From assembly GCF_004027225.2 (NCBI RefSeq), contig NC_046360.1, positions 2,592,001 to 2,656,000 of the forward strand: DNA of 64,000 nt, read 5' to 3'. Position 1 is the stretch's first letter, and every line of letters begins with the position of its first letter. The notes under the pieces are model-generated. The model worked only from the letters and a program-made list of their open reading frames with translations. It had not been told where the DNA came from and did no database searches. The stretch is from Strigops habroptila (taxonomy: Eukaryota > Chordata > Aves > Psittaciformes > Psittacidae). Shown here one piece after another: positions 12,501 to 27,500 of the stretch. Both the position numbers and the translations under genes were made by a program.

Positions 12501-15500
12501 CAAGGGAGCACACCACTTACACTGCATGTACCATGCCCTCCAGATGGCGTTATTGAGACGGATTTTATCTCTCCACTGAAGTTTTAAGCCTTTAAAATTT
12601 TTCCATTTTGGTGAAACCAGCTTTCCACTGAAACAAAACAAACAACACATCATTCTGCTTTCGGGTTTGCTCTTCAAGACAACAAAGCATCCCGTGAAAA
12701 CTCCCAAAGTGTCAACAGTAAAACCTACACCGAGCCGCGCTTGGCCAGTGACAGCTTTGCCGCACACTGTCCATGGCTGTCACAAATGGTGTCACAAGTA
12801 TCTTCGGCGGGACTGAAACTCATCTCACCCACACTCTTCTCCTGGCCAGTACCCCACCCGCTCAAATGCCAGCCTATAAGCTTCCATCAACTCAGAACAC
12901 TGCTCAAAATTAAGCCCAAACCTAGGCCTAGAGGGTTTTGCACATCTGGCTGCATGTAGTTTTGGCTTGGATTTTGCTGGGGAGTGGGATGAAGTCAACA
13001 AAAGTTGATTTCATCAGTTCCATTCGATTTTCCAGGCTGGTAACAGTGGAAAGGAAGAATGAAATGGCAGTTCTGGCCCAACAAAAACCATCACCCACCA
13101 ATTTTACAATGCTGGTAAACAGAGCTGGGCACACAGGATCACCAACAGGCTGGAAATAGCAACTTTTCTCCAAGGAAAAGAAAAGCTGGAAAGAGAAATG
13201 GCTTAAGTATGAACAACGATGGGAGGTGGGAGATGGACAGAAAATGGAAGCAGCAACAGGGCCTCCAGTAAGCACTGTATAAACACAAACTACCCAGCCC
13301 TTAAAACACACCTTTATGAATCATTAATCCATACTACTGGCAGAGCAGAGGAAGTAGGAAATATCCATAACATCGTAAATTTCAAGCCACACATTAAAGT
13401 ATAGGTATTGTGCCTATCCCAGGTTCCCTCTTGTTTTTGTAGGTTTAGCCATACGTCTTCCTAGCTCACATCTCCTCATGCTGTTTGTGCATCCTTGCTA
13501 CAATGGAAGCAATACAAATCCCAGCAATACAAAGCACAATCAACACCACAGGCAAAGGCAACACAAGCATCAGGTCGAGGTTAAGGTCTTCTGTACTCAA
13601 GAGCACACAAAAGAGTGACAGGAGCAATGTTACCTCCAAACACTTTGCCCTCTTGGAAAAGATCACCCAACATCTGGTTGATTAGGAGTGACTTGGACCA
13701 TGAATTCCAGTGGAACAAGAGAGACATGCACTAGAACTGGCCTGTGCCAGGGCACTGTGTATTTGCTATCACACATTCAGTACAAATGAACCCAAAGAGC
13801 TGAATTATTCTTCTTTTAAAATCCTCGTTTTACACTTCAGCTCTAAAACCACAGTGAGAATAAGCAGCACACCCTGCAGAAGTGCCAGGCATTTCCCTTG
13901 GTTTGCCCAAGGCCATGCAGAGGCCTGAAGGTGAAAAACTGCTGATTCCCAGTTTCCTGCTTGGTCTGGGAAACCTGAGAGCAGCTCTTTCTAAAGAAAA
14001 CTTGTAACAAACCTTGTAATACTATAAACAAGTAAAAAGTCCTCACAGCCTAAACAAAAGACACCGAGATGCCAGAGCTGCCAGAAGTAGGATACTAAAC
14101 TACCACTTCCTTCAAGGATTTGGGCTCATCATTCCTTTCTCCCCTGCTAGCACCACTGCTGCTGTTACCACTCAGGGATTCCCAGAACTGTGACAGTAAC
14201 AGATGGGCAAATGCCAGACCTTAGCCAAGTACCAGGTAAAGAAAAGCCAGTTCTGCTCTTTCACTTTTACTACCAGTTGTAGCAATAGATTAAGCCACCA
14301 CCAGGTGAGCTGTTGCCTGATGATAAAAAGATCCCCAAAATCTCACCTGTATGTTTCAAGGCTCTTCTAGTTTATGGGAAGATCTCCAAATGAGGTATTT
14401 TGCCTCACTGCTCCCCAGCTGCTGAGGTCAGGGCAGACTGTCGATCTCCACCTGCAAACCATCTCATCACCTTCCCTGCTCTGTCTCTAAACCATCGCAT
14501 ACCTTGTCTTATCATTCTTTCTAAACCCAGATTAAAGCACATCTTTTCCTGTTTCTCACATGTACATTAACAGTTCAGAGACATGAGATTAACACGCTGA
14601 TGCATCACCAACGCTGACAAAATACGCACATGCCTGTGGCTAAGAAGTTCAACTTCATGTTCATCTCTTCATAGCTCTGTGTTGCTGCCCAGTTTGCCAA
14701 AGCAACAAAACTCAGTCTCCACTCAGAATAAAAAGAACAAACCTAGAAGGAATGGTAACGAATTCTTGTAGACTCCTTCAAACAGCCAATTAAAAGTGGA
14801 ATTAAAACACAAATAGTTTAAAACATTTTCTATTACATTCTTACAAAAAGCTAAACAAAACTAGCCCATCAAAAGAAGGAAGTGATTAAGAACCTATTCT
14901 TAAAATAATTATTATTTTTAGTTCCCATGGGAGCAAAGCACAAGTCCAGCTTGAGGTCAGAAGTGAAATGACTTTAGCCTCAGTGAAGAGGAATCAGCAT
15001 GAAGCTGACAACAATATTTAGACACTATTCCAAATTCCAAAGTCAATTACTTTGAACAACTGTGCCTGAGAGCAGCTGCAAACTGAAACCCAGCTTTGGA
15101 TTTTAAAGCAGCAAAACAACAACAGGAGGAAAAAACCCACATGGAGAGACCCACTGTCTGCTGCTCCTGCCAGCTCCCTGTCTCCTAAGACCACACTGAC
15201 TCCTACCAGAAATGCAGAGCAAATTGCTGACCACCATGAGCTGGTCCACAGTGTACCTGTGAGCATGTGAGTGCACACACAGTCCTAGCTCTGCCCACAG
15301 CAGCTGCTGCTGCTCTGCAGGAGGGCTGCTTCCAAAGAAGGCAGGAAGGGAGCATCCCAAAGAAGGCTTGGACCAAATACTGCATGCTATAAGCTGGGAC
15401 ATCTGCATCCACACCAGCCAGCAGCACGTTCTAGAGGATACAGGTGCTGCACAGACAGTGCCCAAGGAAAGGAATTAGGCTCTCAGTTGCACTGTGCAGG

Positions 15501-18500
15501 GTTGTTGCTACCAGATGCACAGCCTGTGCTACCCAGGATGTGCTGGCTCAGTGCTGGAGGAATATGTGACTTTTACATCTTCATCACTATCAAACACAGA
15601 TCAAATCAAAGTGGCTGAAAACCATCTGGTGGATAATGTGCAGTACATTCCAGCAGCTCAGTTCAGTCTCCTATGTAGAAATCTGCACCTTCTGAGACCA
15701 AATGTCCTCAAGTGATTTGATCGCAGCAAACCAACTGAAAAAGCTTCAGCTGAAGAGCCAACAGAGCTGGAATTCCCCTTGGACACAGAGGCCCTGACGT
15801 GCTTTGGAGGAGTCACAGTGTTTTTAGAACAGAAGCTGCAGACAACTCAGGCTGCCAATTCCATATGCTCCAGCTTTCACCTCAGAGTTCTGGATATGCC
15901 AAGAGAGGCTGGCGTCCATTCCCAAGTTTTTTACATACTTTTTCCCAGCTCAGGAACTACCTCAGGCAATGGAGATCCCAGCGGGCAGACAGACAACACA
16001 GCCCTGATCTGTCAAAGTAACACAATTCTCTCCACTGTAAAGCAGCTGTGGTTTAAAAGCAGTCACAAACCTTCAAACATCACAAGATGTGCAGGGAAGC
16101 ACAAGAAACAGTCATCCACTGTGAGAGGACAACCAGATTCCTTTAAACACAAGCGATTTTCAATCAACTAAAAGGTCATTAGCGCAGAAGTATGTATTCT
16201 AACATGGTAAAAACCAGGTTTTGCCCCGGTAATGTCCATCTTTATGCAAAGTTTAACATCTGAGAATCTAGTTTTCTTCTCTGTTAATAACACCCAGTTA
16301 ATGAACGATCTTACTGGATATTTTAGCGATGCTTTTCACTCAGTAGGGACAAGGCAAATCGGTGACCTTCTTCCTTAACAGGCACAGGGCACATGAGATG
16401 CCATTCAGAGCTGTTAGGATGACTTCAATTTTAAACCAATAGCTCTCTATAACACTGAAAAACCACTGCCAACATCAGTAGCAGCATGATCAAGCTCCGA
16501 TATGACTCACAACAGAGGAATCTCCTGTTTTCCTCCCTTAAATCAGAGGATTTTAAGATGGACTTCAGTCAGCGTAGAAGCACATAACACAACCACCCTC
16601 TGGATTCGGACAGAAAAAGACATTTATCTGTGTGCAAACCCAGAAGTTTGGTTGGTTTCTTTCTTCATTACTAACTAGCATTAAGGAACACCAGCATTGT
16701 TGGAAACACTGATTTCTACGAGAGCACTGAAGGGGCAGAGAAGGAGAGTTTTAAATATTAAGAGAAATGCCACCCAAACCAAGACAATTTCAGCAGGCTT
16801 GTCTGGTAGCCTTTATGACCTCCATTTAATAGATGGTCTGAATGGAAACTGTAGAGTATAGTATGGTAGAACTTAGCTTCATAAAGCATCTGAGCTTTAT
16901 AAGGAAATGTGTTTCTGATTCAACTTCAGTTCTCCAGTTTTTACTTACCTCAGAAACAGTCTAAACAGCACCATAGCATTCTGTTTCAAATCCTTTTCTA
17001 ATAGGAGACAATAGGGAAGACTTTGCTGTAAACATCAGTCTGAAAAATCCCCTTCCCCCATTCAGAACCAAAAATTAAGTCCATTCTCCACACCACGACA
17101 CATCAATGCTGCTGAACAAGGCATTTCAGCTGGCAAGCTATCTTGCAACTGTTGTGAACTAAACGCTGCACAAAAGAAGAGGTCTTTAAAATACTCTGTG
17201 AGGGAAGAAATTCACGACCTCTTGCTTGAAAATAAGGAACAGTGAGACTGACTGATATGCCCGTGACTATGAAGTGTGTGAGTGACGGCACTAGAAGTGG
17301 GACACAGATTTTTTTTGACACGCCGCCATACTCTGTGTGTAAACTCCTAATTTCCACCCTCCTCTCATCTTTCACTTGTTTTGCTATGTAGGGACAAGGA
17401 AAATCCCCGGCTAGAGCTGGCTCTCTAGCTCAGGAGGAGTTATTTTTCCTCTTGCACTCAGATAGCACCTGGCCTAGATCTATCGTACATGGAATTAAAC
17501 ACAAACCTCCGAGCGCCGCGGCTCGGATTCCACACGCCTGACCCTGCTGCCCAAATATACATTCCCAGGAAACATACCTCGAAAAGCAGCTACTGCAGAG
17601 CTATTCCTACTGCCGGAATCACTTTCACAGACTACAGGGTCTTGTGGACCATAGTTGTAAGCAAATTATTTTGCTTCCAATCTGAATTTGGTAAATTCAG
17701 TTTACAGGAATGAGCTACAGAAACGCATTGTGTTTTCCTGTTTCATTAACAGATTCCCACCGCCCTTCTGCTAAAAGACCTCTTTTTTGCCTTGTTCCGC
17801 CTCAAAACCCACTTCCTCTGTGGCCCTGCACCCCAATTCCTTCCTGTCCATGATCATGCAATCTTCTCAGGTAGACTAAGATTCTCCTTTTTATTGCAGG
17901 TGATGACAATAAGGCTCTTAATTTAAGCAATAGAACAAATCCCTGATTTGATATTACAGTAGCTAAACAGATCGGCTTTTTCAGCAACACAGAAAAGGAA
18001 GTGTTTGGCTTCTCCCCAGCATTTCTGTTTTGAAGGCGTGGTTTTAATTTGCTTTTTCATCTCCAATCTGTTTTGTTGGGGAGTCGGGCCTGTCAGCTCA
18101 GCTCTCCAAGAGCCAAAACTAACAGTATTTCCCTAAACAAAGGTTCATTCAGAGATTCAGATTATAGGCACTGTGTGCTAGAGGGAAGAGGCAGCAAGTG
18201 AAACAAAAACATTTCTACACTGACTCAATGTGTGTAGGACTTGTGAGGAGGCCACACTTGAGCATCTTACTATTCACACCTACAAAGCTAATCCCAGCTG
18301 CAGCCCTAGGATACTAATCCCACAGAGAGCTCTTTTTAAAAGCAAGCATTAGGGCAGCTCATTTGCTGAGTTACCTACTTCATCCTCCTTACCTGAAATC
18401 CTTCCATAGCAGCAGGCTCCAGGTTTGTGGAGGGATGTTGTATTACATGCCCACACTCCACAAATGACAGTAGGGAGCTTTGTGCTGAAGTTATACAACC

Positions 18501-21500
18501 AACCAAACCCTCCCAACTGTTTGTTTCATCTCCTAAAAATTCACACTTTGATCTTGAAAACAGAGACAGCAGAAAGGACAAACATTTTCCCTCTATTGTG
18601 ACCACTACATATTAAGAAGTGTTAGAAAAATGAAAAATAAAAACCAAAGTTATCCACGGGCATATTGGAATTGCAACACCTGCCAAGGAACATGTTATCT
18701 AGACTGATGTGAGCCAGGAAGGCTGAGGTATGTATACACAACCTGGAAAAGAAGGGGAAAGTATCAGTCACACAGCAGAAGCAAACATTCTTGCCCCAAC
18801 GAATGCACTATAAACCTTCATTTACTTCTTCGACAAATTGAACATTATTTTAGGCAAAGGTTGAAAGTCAAACTTCAGCTACACAAATGAAGGTTCACAG
18901 TGGCCAATAAAGACCATGGCTACACTGGTGACTCATGAATGGATCCAGTAAGTGTTGCGTCACACTGAGCACTCCTGGTGGCTTGTACCAGCAGCCCTGC
19001 AGTACATGCCAAGCACATGTACTGCAGCCACCTCAGAGAGCAGCAAGAGCTGAAACACTCATGTTTTGAGAGTATGATCGCATCTACACTGACAGCTTTC
19101 CACACCACCATTACACCAACCAAGGAGAGGAGTTCAGTGCTGCAGTGTTAGCCAAGCACAATGCGACCAAGATCTGCTCTATGAAGAGGAAGGCTGGCAG
19201 GCAGCTGGGAAGGACCACTGGAGAAATGTTTCCAAGAGAAGCAGGTTTCATGCAAGTTCTGAAAGGGTGAAAAGCGCACTGGAACAGCACAGGGTGAAGG
19301 GGAACAAAGAACAGCACAAATATCAAGGAGACTTGGAGGCTATAGTATCCCTCAGCCAGTGTCTATTTAAAGACTTGGAATATTTAGACAGTTTCTCATT
19401 TCCAGTCAGAAATCAAAGGATATTTCTAGAAACGTTTCTGCTTTTCAGACATTTGTCTAACACTGACTCACTTTACTGCAGAGCTGAAACAGCAAGGAAA
19501 CAGAAGAAGCTTCATAAGTAATGTCCCTAATATTTCAGTCAAAAGGCTGAGAAATGGGCCTCACCATCACCAACTCTCAAACAAAGCCTCTCCTTGATCC
19601 TTGGGGTACTTCAGTTTACCCATCGATCAAAGTCACGTACTTCAAGTCTATAAACATGAACACTTTATAAAATGTCACACTCTTCAACTGTCCAGAATCA
19701 AGACCTTCTGCAAAGAACTACCAGAGAAACCACCACGAAAAAACACACCGACATAGAGAACTTCGAATGCCTTGAGCTCCAGGGTCAGAGGTAAGTACCA
19801 CTACTTTCAGTTCCCACATCTCAAACCCCAGGATGAAGAGCAGCTCCCGTAGCCACAAAGTATGTCAGTGGCAAAGCAAGGGCAGACCAGCCGTCATATC
19901 CCAGCCGCACGCCCCATCCTGGAAATGCTACTACTAGGAGTAAGTTTTAGCAAGGATCAGATTTACGTATTTCAATTTACACATTCCCCAGCTCTTGCTG
20001 AATTTCCCAGCACAACAGAGTAACCCTGTTTACAAATAAACATTAAAATATTCGTGTTTGCTAAACTCTTTCTGGGGTCTGCTAAGAACACATCTGTTGG
20101 CCAGATATCAGCATGGGTATGAACATCAGGTCTCCTCAAAGCTGCCTTTAGAAGAAAGCATCATTGTGAACATCGTTAGTAGTTAAAAATCTTGCAATTC
20201 AGAGGTACAAAACTTTTTGCAGCAATACAGGCTTGTTATTTAAAAAATAAACTGCACAGGAAATTGTTCTGATTTTTGTTGAACTAAACACTGCAACACA
20301 CAGTTTCTATTCTGGTACAAAATGCTAAGAGACACAATCTGTCAGTTATTTTCCTGGCAGATCAGATGGAGACATGCAAAGCATACAAAGTGAAGATTAT
20401 CACAGTTTCGAAGTATTCAGTTAAAAAAAGTAAGTTCCTTTGAGGTAAGAACTAGTGGTTTAAGCATGGGCTTGAACCCACACTGTGTAAGTTTAGCACA
20501 TACTCTGTAAAGGGGAGTTCAAACCTCATTGGAAGTGAACGCCAACGCATGTGTAATATTGAATTAAATCCTGCATAAAAGGAAAGTCATGGTAGTCTAC
20601 ACAATCACTACAAAAGGCAGGAAGAATTTATATGTAGGTATCTTTGCACATTTCTTATTATGAAAAGCCTTTAATATAGGCTCACAAGCAATCTGTCCAT
20701 ATCCTAAGCCACCCTGTACAGAACAGACAGGACAGAGCACACCCTGAATATTCAGCATGTTCACTGGTGGCCTCTCATGCTGTTTGCTTTTCAGTGCTCA
20801 TACCTCCATTTGTAGATTATCACTCAACAAATTCCTCACAAGGTTTTCTACGGTGTTTTCACCCTCATTTTGCAGATGGGAAACCAAGGCACAGACCTAC
20901 ATCATTTCATTACCCACTTCTCTGATCTGGCCAGTCTGAGATGACAATGCCTGCATTTGCTTGCCAAACTGCCTCCAGCTCCCTCTCCTGATCTCTCCTC
21001 ATGCCAGACACATCTCCACGGATGCTCCAACCACCTCTTTGGTACATTCTGCTTCAGCTTTACTAGTGGAACAGACTAAACCACTTAGAACAACTCATCC
21101 AAAACACATAGGCTCAGACATGGGAAAGTTCAGGTCAAACAGTTAAAACAACCAGAAGTGGTTACACAGTAGAGATTATTGGGCAGCTTTAAGAACAGAG
21201 GGTGCTACCGGTGTTGCCTACAGTAATTGCTGGGTAACAGGGTGGGAAGACAATTCTTTTTCATGCAGTGTAACTTTTTCTCTGCAGTGTAGCTTAATGC
21301 CTTATGTTTTAAAGGACTCACCCCTGTAACAAAACGATCATGTTATCTCTGCATTTAAAGCAGTAAGCATGAAACCTGCTCATAGAATGCCAGACAGCTG
21401 CTCTCTGCCTGCAAGCTGCAGGCCAAGTACTGAAGTCGAGCTACTAGATATGCAAAACTCCAAAACCAACCCCCTCTGCAGTTCCCCTTCTCTCTGGTGC

Positions 21501-24500
21501 TGGGATTGCAAGCTTCATGTAGCTCAGGGTTGCGCCCTGGGCCAGAATGACCAGACAATGAGAATCCAGCATCAGTCACAAAGTTGTCGAAACTATTAAC
21601 AGAACCAGCTTGAGAACTTTCATTTAGGGGAACACACGCTCTGTTCTCTGCCTGAAAGGAGCACAACACAAACATCAGCTTTAACACAGCTTGTGACTTT
21701 GCAATATGCAGTGGTGCACCAGTAACCGTGTCAGCAGCAGTGAGGGCTGTGAGTTACCAGATCTTTGCTGCATCATCTTTACCGGCAACTTTCTTTTCAG
21801 CTCCCTCCCCACTGCACACTTCCCTTTTAGCAAACAGTCACCACACGCTATGCACGCCTTCTCCTCTCCATCACGTCCTTCTCTTCATCTTGCCTCCCTG
21901 CTGCTCAAACAACGGTTAGAAGATTTTGGTGAGCCAAAGAGAACATGTATCTAACAGTGCTGTAAGTGGCATAACAGGGACACGATGATCAATTCTGTAA
22001 AATCTCTGCTAGGAGGTAAGGAAATTTCCTACTGCTATCAACTGTTATGATGATGAACACATACTGATAAACATATCAACAAAACAACTCACATCAGATC
22101 AATACATGTTTTCCTTGGTTTTGAAGTGTTTCCTGTGCTCTTTCATGCATGGTGAAGAGGAAGACGTGTCATTTTTAGAGCAGCTTCAATATAAAGGGAA
22201 CTGATCCTACTCGCTTATTTCACAGTCTCCTGAAATTTCCCACTTCTTCCTAAACTTGGTTTCTGCCACTGGCTTTTCACCAACCTTCTCAGATCAGAAT
22301 ATTCATTACAAAGAGCTGTTTTCCAATGCAGATGATCAGGAACTGATACAGTTGAGCAGTGCATCTTCCTTCTCATTTAAAAGGATGTTGGCAAGGATCC
22401 CCTTGTACAGAGAGCTACGAACAAGTCAGGAGCCTTTTGAATGTTAAGGCCTTAGCCTAAATGAATAAACTGATTGAGATGCGATGATCTGGGGCCTTGT
22501 TTTAAGCACCTAAATTATGGTTCAAAGACTTTTCACACACAGAGCTTCTGAAAAACCCAAACAAACCCTATCAGCGCGGCAGATCAGCACAGCTCTCTGA
22601 GCAGCACACATACCAACAGGAGCCCAGAGCTGTTTACCACGCTCAACAGGCAGGGAAACCCGAAACGGGCACCTCTGCCACAGAGGATAGTGTAACACTC
22701 TCTGTACAGCATTACAAGCCTATAAATACACTGCAAGACTTCAGGGGTCTTATTCTGAAAGCAACTGAAGTGTTTTAAAACCAAGAGGCGCTCCCCCAGC
22801 TCTCCCCTTGTGACACAAAGCTTTCATACCAGCTGTCTGCAGCCAGCTCCCTGCAGCACGAAGAACCCCAGACTTAATACCAAATTCAGTTACTAAAGAC
22901 TCAAGACTGGAACAGCACAGTTTATACAAAGTTTACATAAAGGCTGAACCAGAAACAAAAGGTTTCTGAAGGCACTGCTGTGTTATTACTAAGGCTACTG
23001 AAAGATCAAAACCAAAATCCCACAGAAAGATAATATAGGGAGAAAACTCCTTCCAGAGTTAACATAAACCAGGTTGGAATGGGGAAAACCAGGAGTTTAA
23101 AATAAATAAATAAATAAAAGCACTTCTAAAAGGACACACACAGCTCACAGGGGAAGCCTCTGCTTTGCTGGACCTAAGTGCAAACAAATGCTTTTTGCCT
23201 TCACCAAAAGCAGCCCCTCAATCAGAGGTGAACATCACAGAGCTGTGAAGCAGCAGTTCCTCCTGCCCCTGCTACAGGAGCAGCCACATCTCCAAGCATG
23301 ACTGAGAAACCCCTGGGATTCACCAGCCAAGGACCACAGCCTCCCAGGAAGGCTGAACATTCAGAGAATGGATAGTGGAAAACAGGCTTTCACTGCTGGT
23401 CACCAGCTCAAAGAGGAGCTGTGGAACTTGTCTGCAGCACTGCAGGAAAGGCTGTATGAGTGACCCTTCATTAAATTACTGTGACACAGGGCCAGGGGGG
23501 AGCACACTAATGCTGGTGACACACAATCCTCACCACACTGTTCCCAGATGGCTCTTGTTGCCCACTTAGGATTGGACAGGCCAAGGGAGATGCCTGGTTC
23601 CCATACACAGATGGAGAGATGATCAGCCTTGTCATTAGGAAAGCAGCTCCAGTCATGCTGAAGAATAGAGTTTGTTACTTTATAATGATGGTTGTGGTCA
23701 TGCTCACCACAGCCTGAGGCATTGACGAATGTTTCCTAGCAGTTAACTTTATAAAGCAATATTTAACATCACTATATGCGGTGAGTTTCTGAGACAGACC
23801 TTGGGTTTATTGCAATACAACCTTATAAAGTCATTCTTTGGTCACAGTAACTACCATGCTTAAACATCTACCAGCAAAACAGTTCAGAAATCAGTTCAGA
23901 CTGACTCCCTTCCCTTAGCAAGAACGTATTTCAAATGGACCACGATTGTTTATGTCCCAAAGAAGTGGTGACTTCCCAAGTAAAACATAGGACAATATCA
24001 GCACATCCCTGAATCTTATTAAAAGCAAAACAAAACATGACTAAATGACCCTCACACAAGTCTCTTCTCTGAACCATGTTTTTCCCACATGCCAAATCAC
24101 CCTAAATCAGCCTCAACCTTCACTTTGTAGAGTCCCTTAGAACGCCCAAATGAAAGGTAAAGAACATTTCTTACACATTTATCGCCTTGAGAAGCAATGT
24201 CTCTAAACCTCCTCTGCTCTGCCTCCCCGTTTTAGAAAGCCTGCTATATCCCCACAGCCTCTAATCACCACATGCAGAGGGCAGACCCCAAACCTACTAA
24301 TGGGCTAATAAAAACTGCTAATAAAAATTTTAGGCTCCTTAAGCTCCGCTAAGATTTTTACTGGTTATTAGTGTTCTACTTGTATGAGTGGATACTGAAA
24401 ACAGATGGGATCCATGCTGGGCTCCTAAACAACAGCCTTCACAGACCAAAACTTTATTAGAAACAGTAATGAATTGGCTTTTACTGCAGATTTCTGTGCT

Positions 24501-27500
24501 TATATTTGCAGAGTTGTGCTTTTCAGTAACATTTGCTGATTTGATAAAGTAAATGAGAAAAAATCTGATCACACAGTTCCTATGAAGGGTTAACTATTTC
24601 ATACAGCGAGAGAGACAGACCAGAATGTAGGAATGCCTCTTGTTCCTGTGCAGTTTGATTACAGATTACCCCTCCATCACAGATGACTCAGATCACAATG
24701 TCACTCAAGTCACAAACATATATCTCTGCTTTCACAGTACAGAGGAATATCCAGTACCTTCGGGCAGCTGGTGAGGGAAGGCCGCGGCACAGAACGAGGC
24801 TGATCACAGAAAGCAGCCATGCAGCAACACAAACTGGGCTTATCTGCAGCTTCCAGAGACCAAATGCCACTGAGATATATTGTCCTGCGCTGCCCTGAAG
24901 AAACACATTTCTGTACCAAGCAAAACCTATAAAATGAGAGCACTCTGAAGCTGTAATTTTTAGAAGACAAAAGACAAATGTCTTATTTAGAAGAAGAAAG
25001 GTTAGCAAACAGTGCAAGTGCTGCCTGGAATTCTTTCCACAGCTGACACTAGAACGCTGCCTGGCTCACTCCAGTACTTGGCACCAGACCTTGCCTGCTC
25101 TGTAAGAACACCCGTACAGGTTGGACTAAAAGTCCAGCTTGCTGAGTGCTCTGCCCCCAGCACTGGACACAAGCAGGTGCTTGGGAAGAGGGAGAACAGG
25201 ACAAGCATGTTTGTATGATGCTGCCAACAACCAGCCCCCAACAGCCCCTCTCAACTGTAAAGGGAAATGGTATTAACTATACATTAACTCACTGCCTAAA
25301 AGCGAAGAGGAAGAACCACATTGTTTCTTCTTTTGCTGTGTTTATAGACAGTTTTTCACCCCCCTCTTACATGGGTGAATTGCTCATGTGTATTGCTCTG
25401 GCAGGTCTCTGCTTTGAAAAGGTTTCTAAATAGAGAACAGCCACTATGGTGACTACTGCAACAACTTAAATACCCCAGCTTTTCAGAGCTTCAGGCTCTC
25501 GGCTATTTCACAATCTCTGCTTTCTATTTTCAACAGGTTTTAGGTGTCAAACATGGTTGCTAATCACCTGAACTAAGTGCAGTTTCCTCCTTGAGGTTAT
25601 CTGGATCTTTGACTGAGTCAGTTCTCTCATCCCAGATCTAGGTTCATTTGAAATAAGCTGACAACATGCAAAGAACTTCTCAGGCTCTGTAGAAGATCAA
25701 AGTACTTCTCAAAAGCTGTGTTATAAAGGCCAAAAGCAATAGATTTTTCCCTTTCACTGCTTCATGCTTTTGACATCTGACATGCCACCACTGGATTTTC
25801 TTCTCAAGCTCTCTCAACCTCCAGCCTGTCAGGGACAGACATTTACAAAGCAAACAGAAAGCTGGACTAAGCTGAAGGATCTGTGCAGACAGTAATATGC
25901 AGGAGTTTGGCTGTATATAGGGAAACATTTATATGTTCTTTGGACACCATACAGGATGAGTTAACATGAGAAGCATGACATGTAACATCTGGACCTTTAT
26001 GTGCTGCTGACAAGCATATTTCAGAGCCCACTCCTGAATCCACATCACAGCTTAGCAGAAGCAGAACTTTGTTGTGTTGCCCCTCTCTCAAATACCATGA
26101 GGTGACCTTGTGTAGGCAGTTGTCACTGTAAGCAGTATTAGCAGAGCTTGACTTGCCATGGATGAGGAACAGCTACAGCTTCTGCACAAACATTCAGAAA
26201 TTCACCAGATGAGCAGAGACCAACCATCCTAGAAAATAACACATTATCTTATTCTTTGCTCTGGGAAATGTGGCAGCAGATAATATCCATATCCATCGGC
26301 TGGCAGATCAGGAATGCAACAAGAAATTCCACTGGCCTCTTCCTGTTTGGCACTTCTCTAACAGCTGCCAGGCCACAGCCCAGGTATTTTCCTTTTAACT
26401 TTCTCTCTAATTTTCCTTTTCACATGCATGCCTTTCCTTTTTTATGTTGTTGATCGCTTCTGCTCCTGACACACTGCAAAGTAATGGTTTCCAGTAACAC
26501 AGCCTACAGCAATGGTCATACCACAGCACCAAAACCAAAAGCCTGCATAAGAAGACAATGAAGAGCAGTCATGGACTTCAAAGAAGAATCATGAAGAACT
26601 GAGAAGCTCTTCCAGAACTCATGCTCCATTTGGTCCCTGTCCCTTTCGGAATGGTGTCAATAATGAAGACAGTAAATAGATTTAACAGCAGCCTAAAAAT
26701 CTGCATTCAAGATGCAGCAAGAATTTAGCAGAGTAGCCTGTGATGGCTCACACACGTATTCACACGAATGTACAGCTGCTAGATAGGAAATAAACACAGT
26801 GAGCCTCAGTTATTTTTAGGTCTGTTGTGAAACCCCAATTACCACTTCATTCCAGCTGCTCCAAAGATACACAACCACCATTGCACAGGCCTGGGCGCTG
26901 ATGCTCTGAGTCTAACCCATGCCTTACACTAGGATCTCACTTTCGAGGTGACCAAGCCCCTGGCACAGGGGTGATGTGCACAAGGAGAGTGTTCTGCACA
27001 ACCAGCTCACGTGGGGAAGTGCTCTGGCTGTCAACAGAGAAGTCACTGCAGCCCTGCTAGAGGTCTCACAGCCATGCTGGCCAAGGTCACCTCAGCTGAG
27101 TGTCCTTGAGCTGCTGCAGCAGAGCACCCGTTACTCTGGGACCTTGAGGGAAGGGAGAGTAAACAACGTGGCAGAGGCAAGCAGAAGCCAGGATTTTGAG
27201 TAAACAACCCATGCTAGAGAGTTCTAAAAACAAGGAACATAAGAGATTCCAGCAGCAAAAGTGTCCTTCATGCCTCTGCAATGCTTGCTTGGATCTTGTG
27301 ATGCAGACATATCCCTTAAAAAACACTCTGCTGATACATGAGGACTAACAGGCTTTGCTGCTGGAAGGATCAGTGAAAAGGAAAGGCCTCATCCTGTCTA
27401 CGTATGCTTCTGCAGATCTGTTCTAAGCAGTAGCAGGAGATGCAACACAAACTCTTCAGGACACAACAGTACTGTACACCTCTTGCACTCAGGACACCCC

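Noticed and set aside
15779-16171. 130-codon plus-strand open frame in MLXIP intron 1
   Set aside because: No recognisable domain, no splice partners or promoter. This length is expected by chance in a 25-kb intron.
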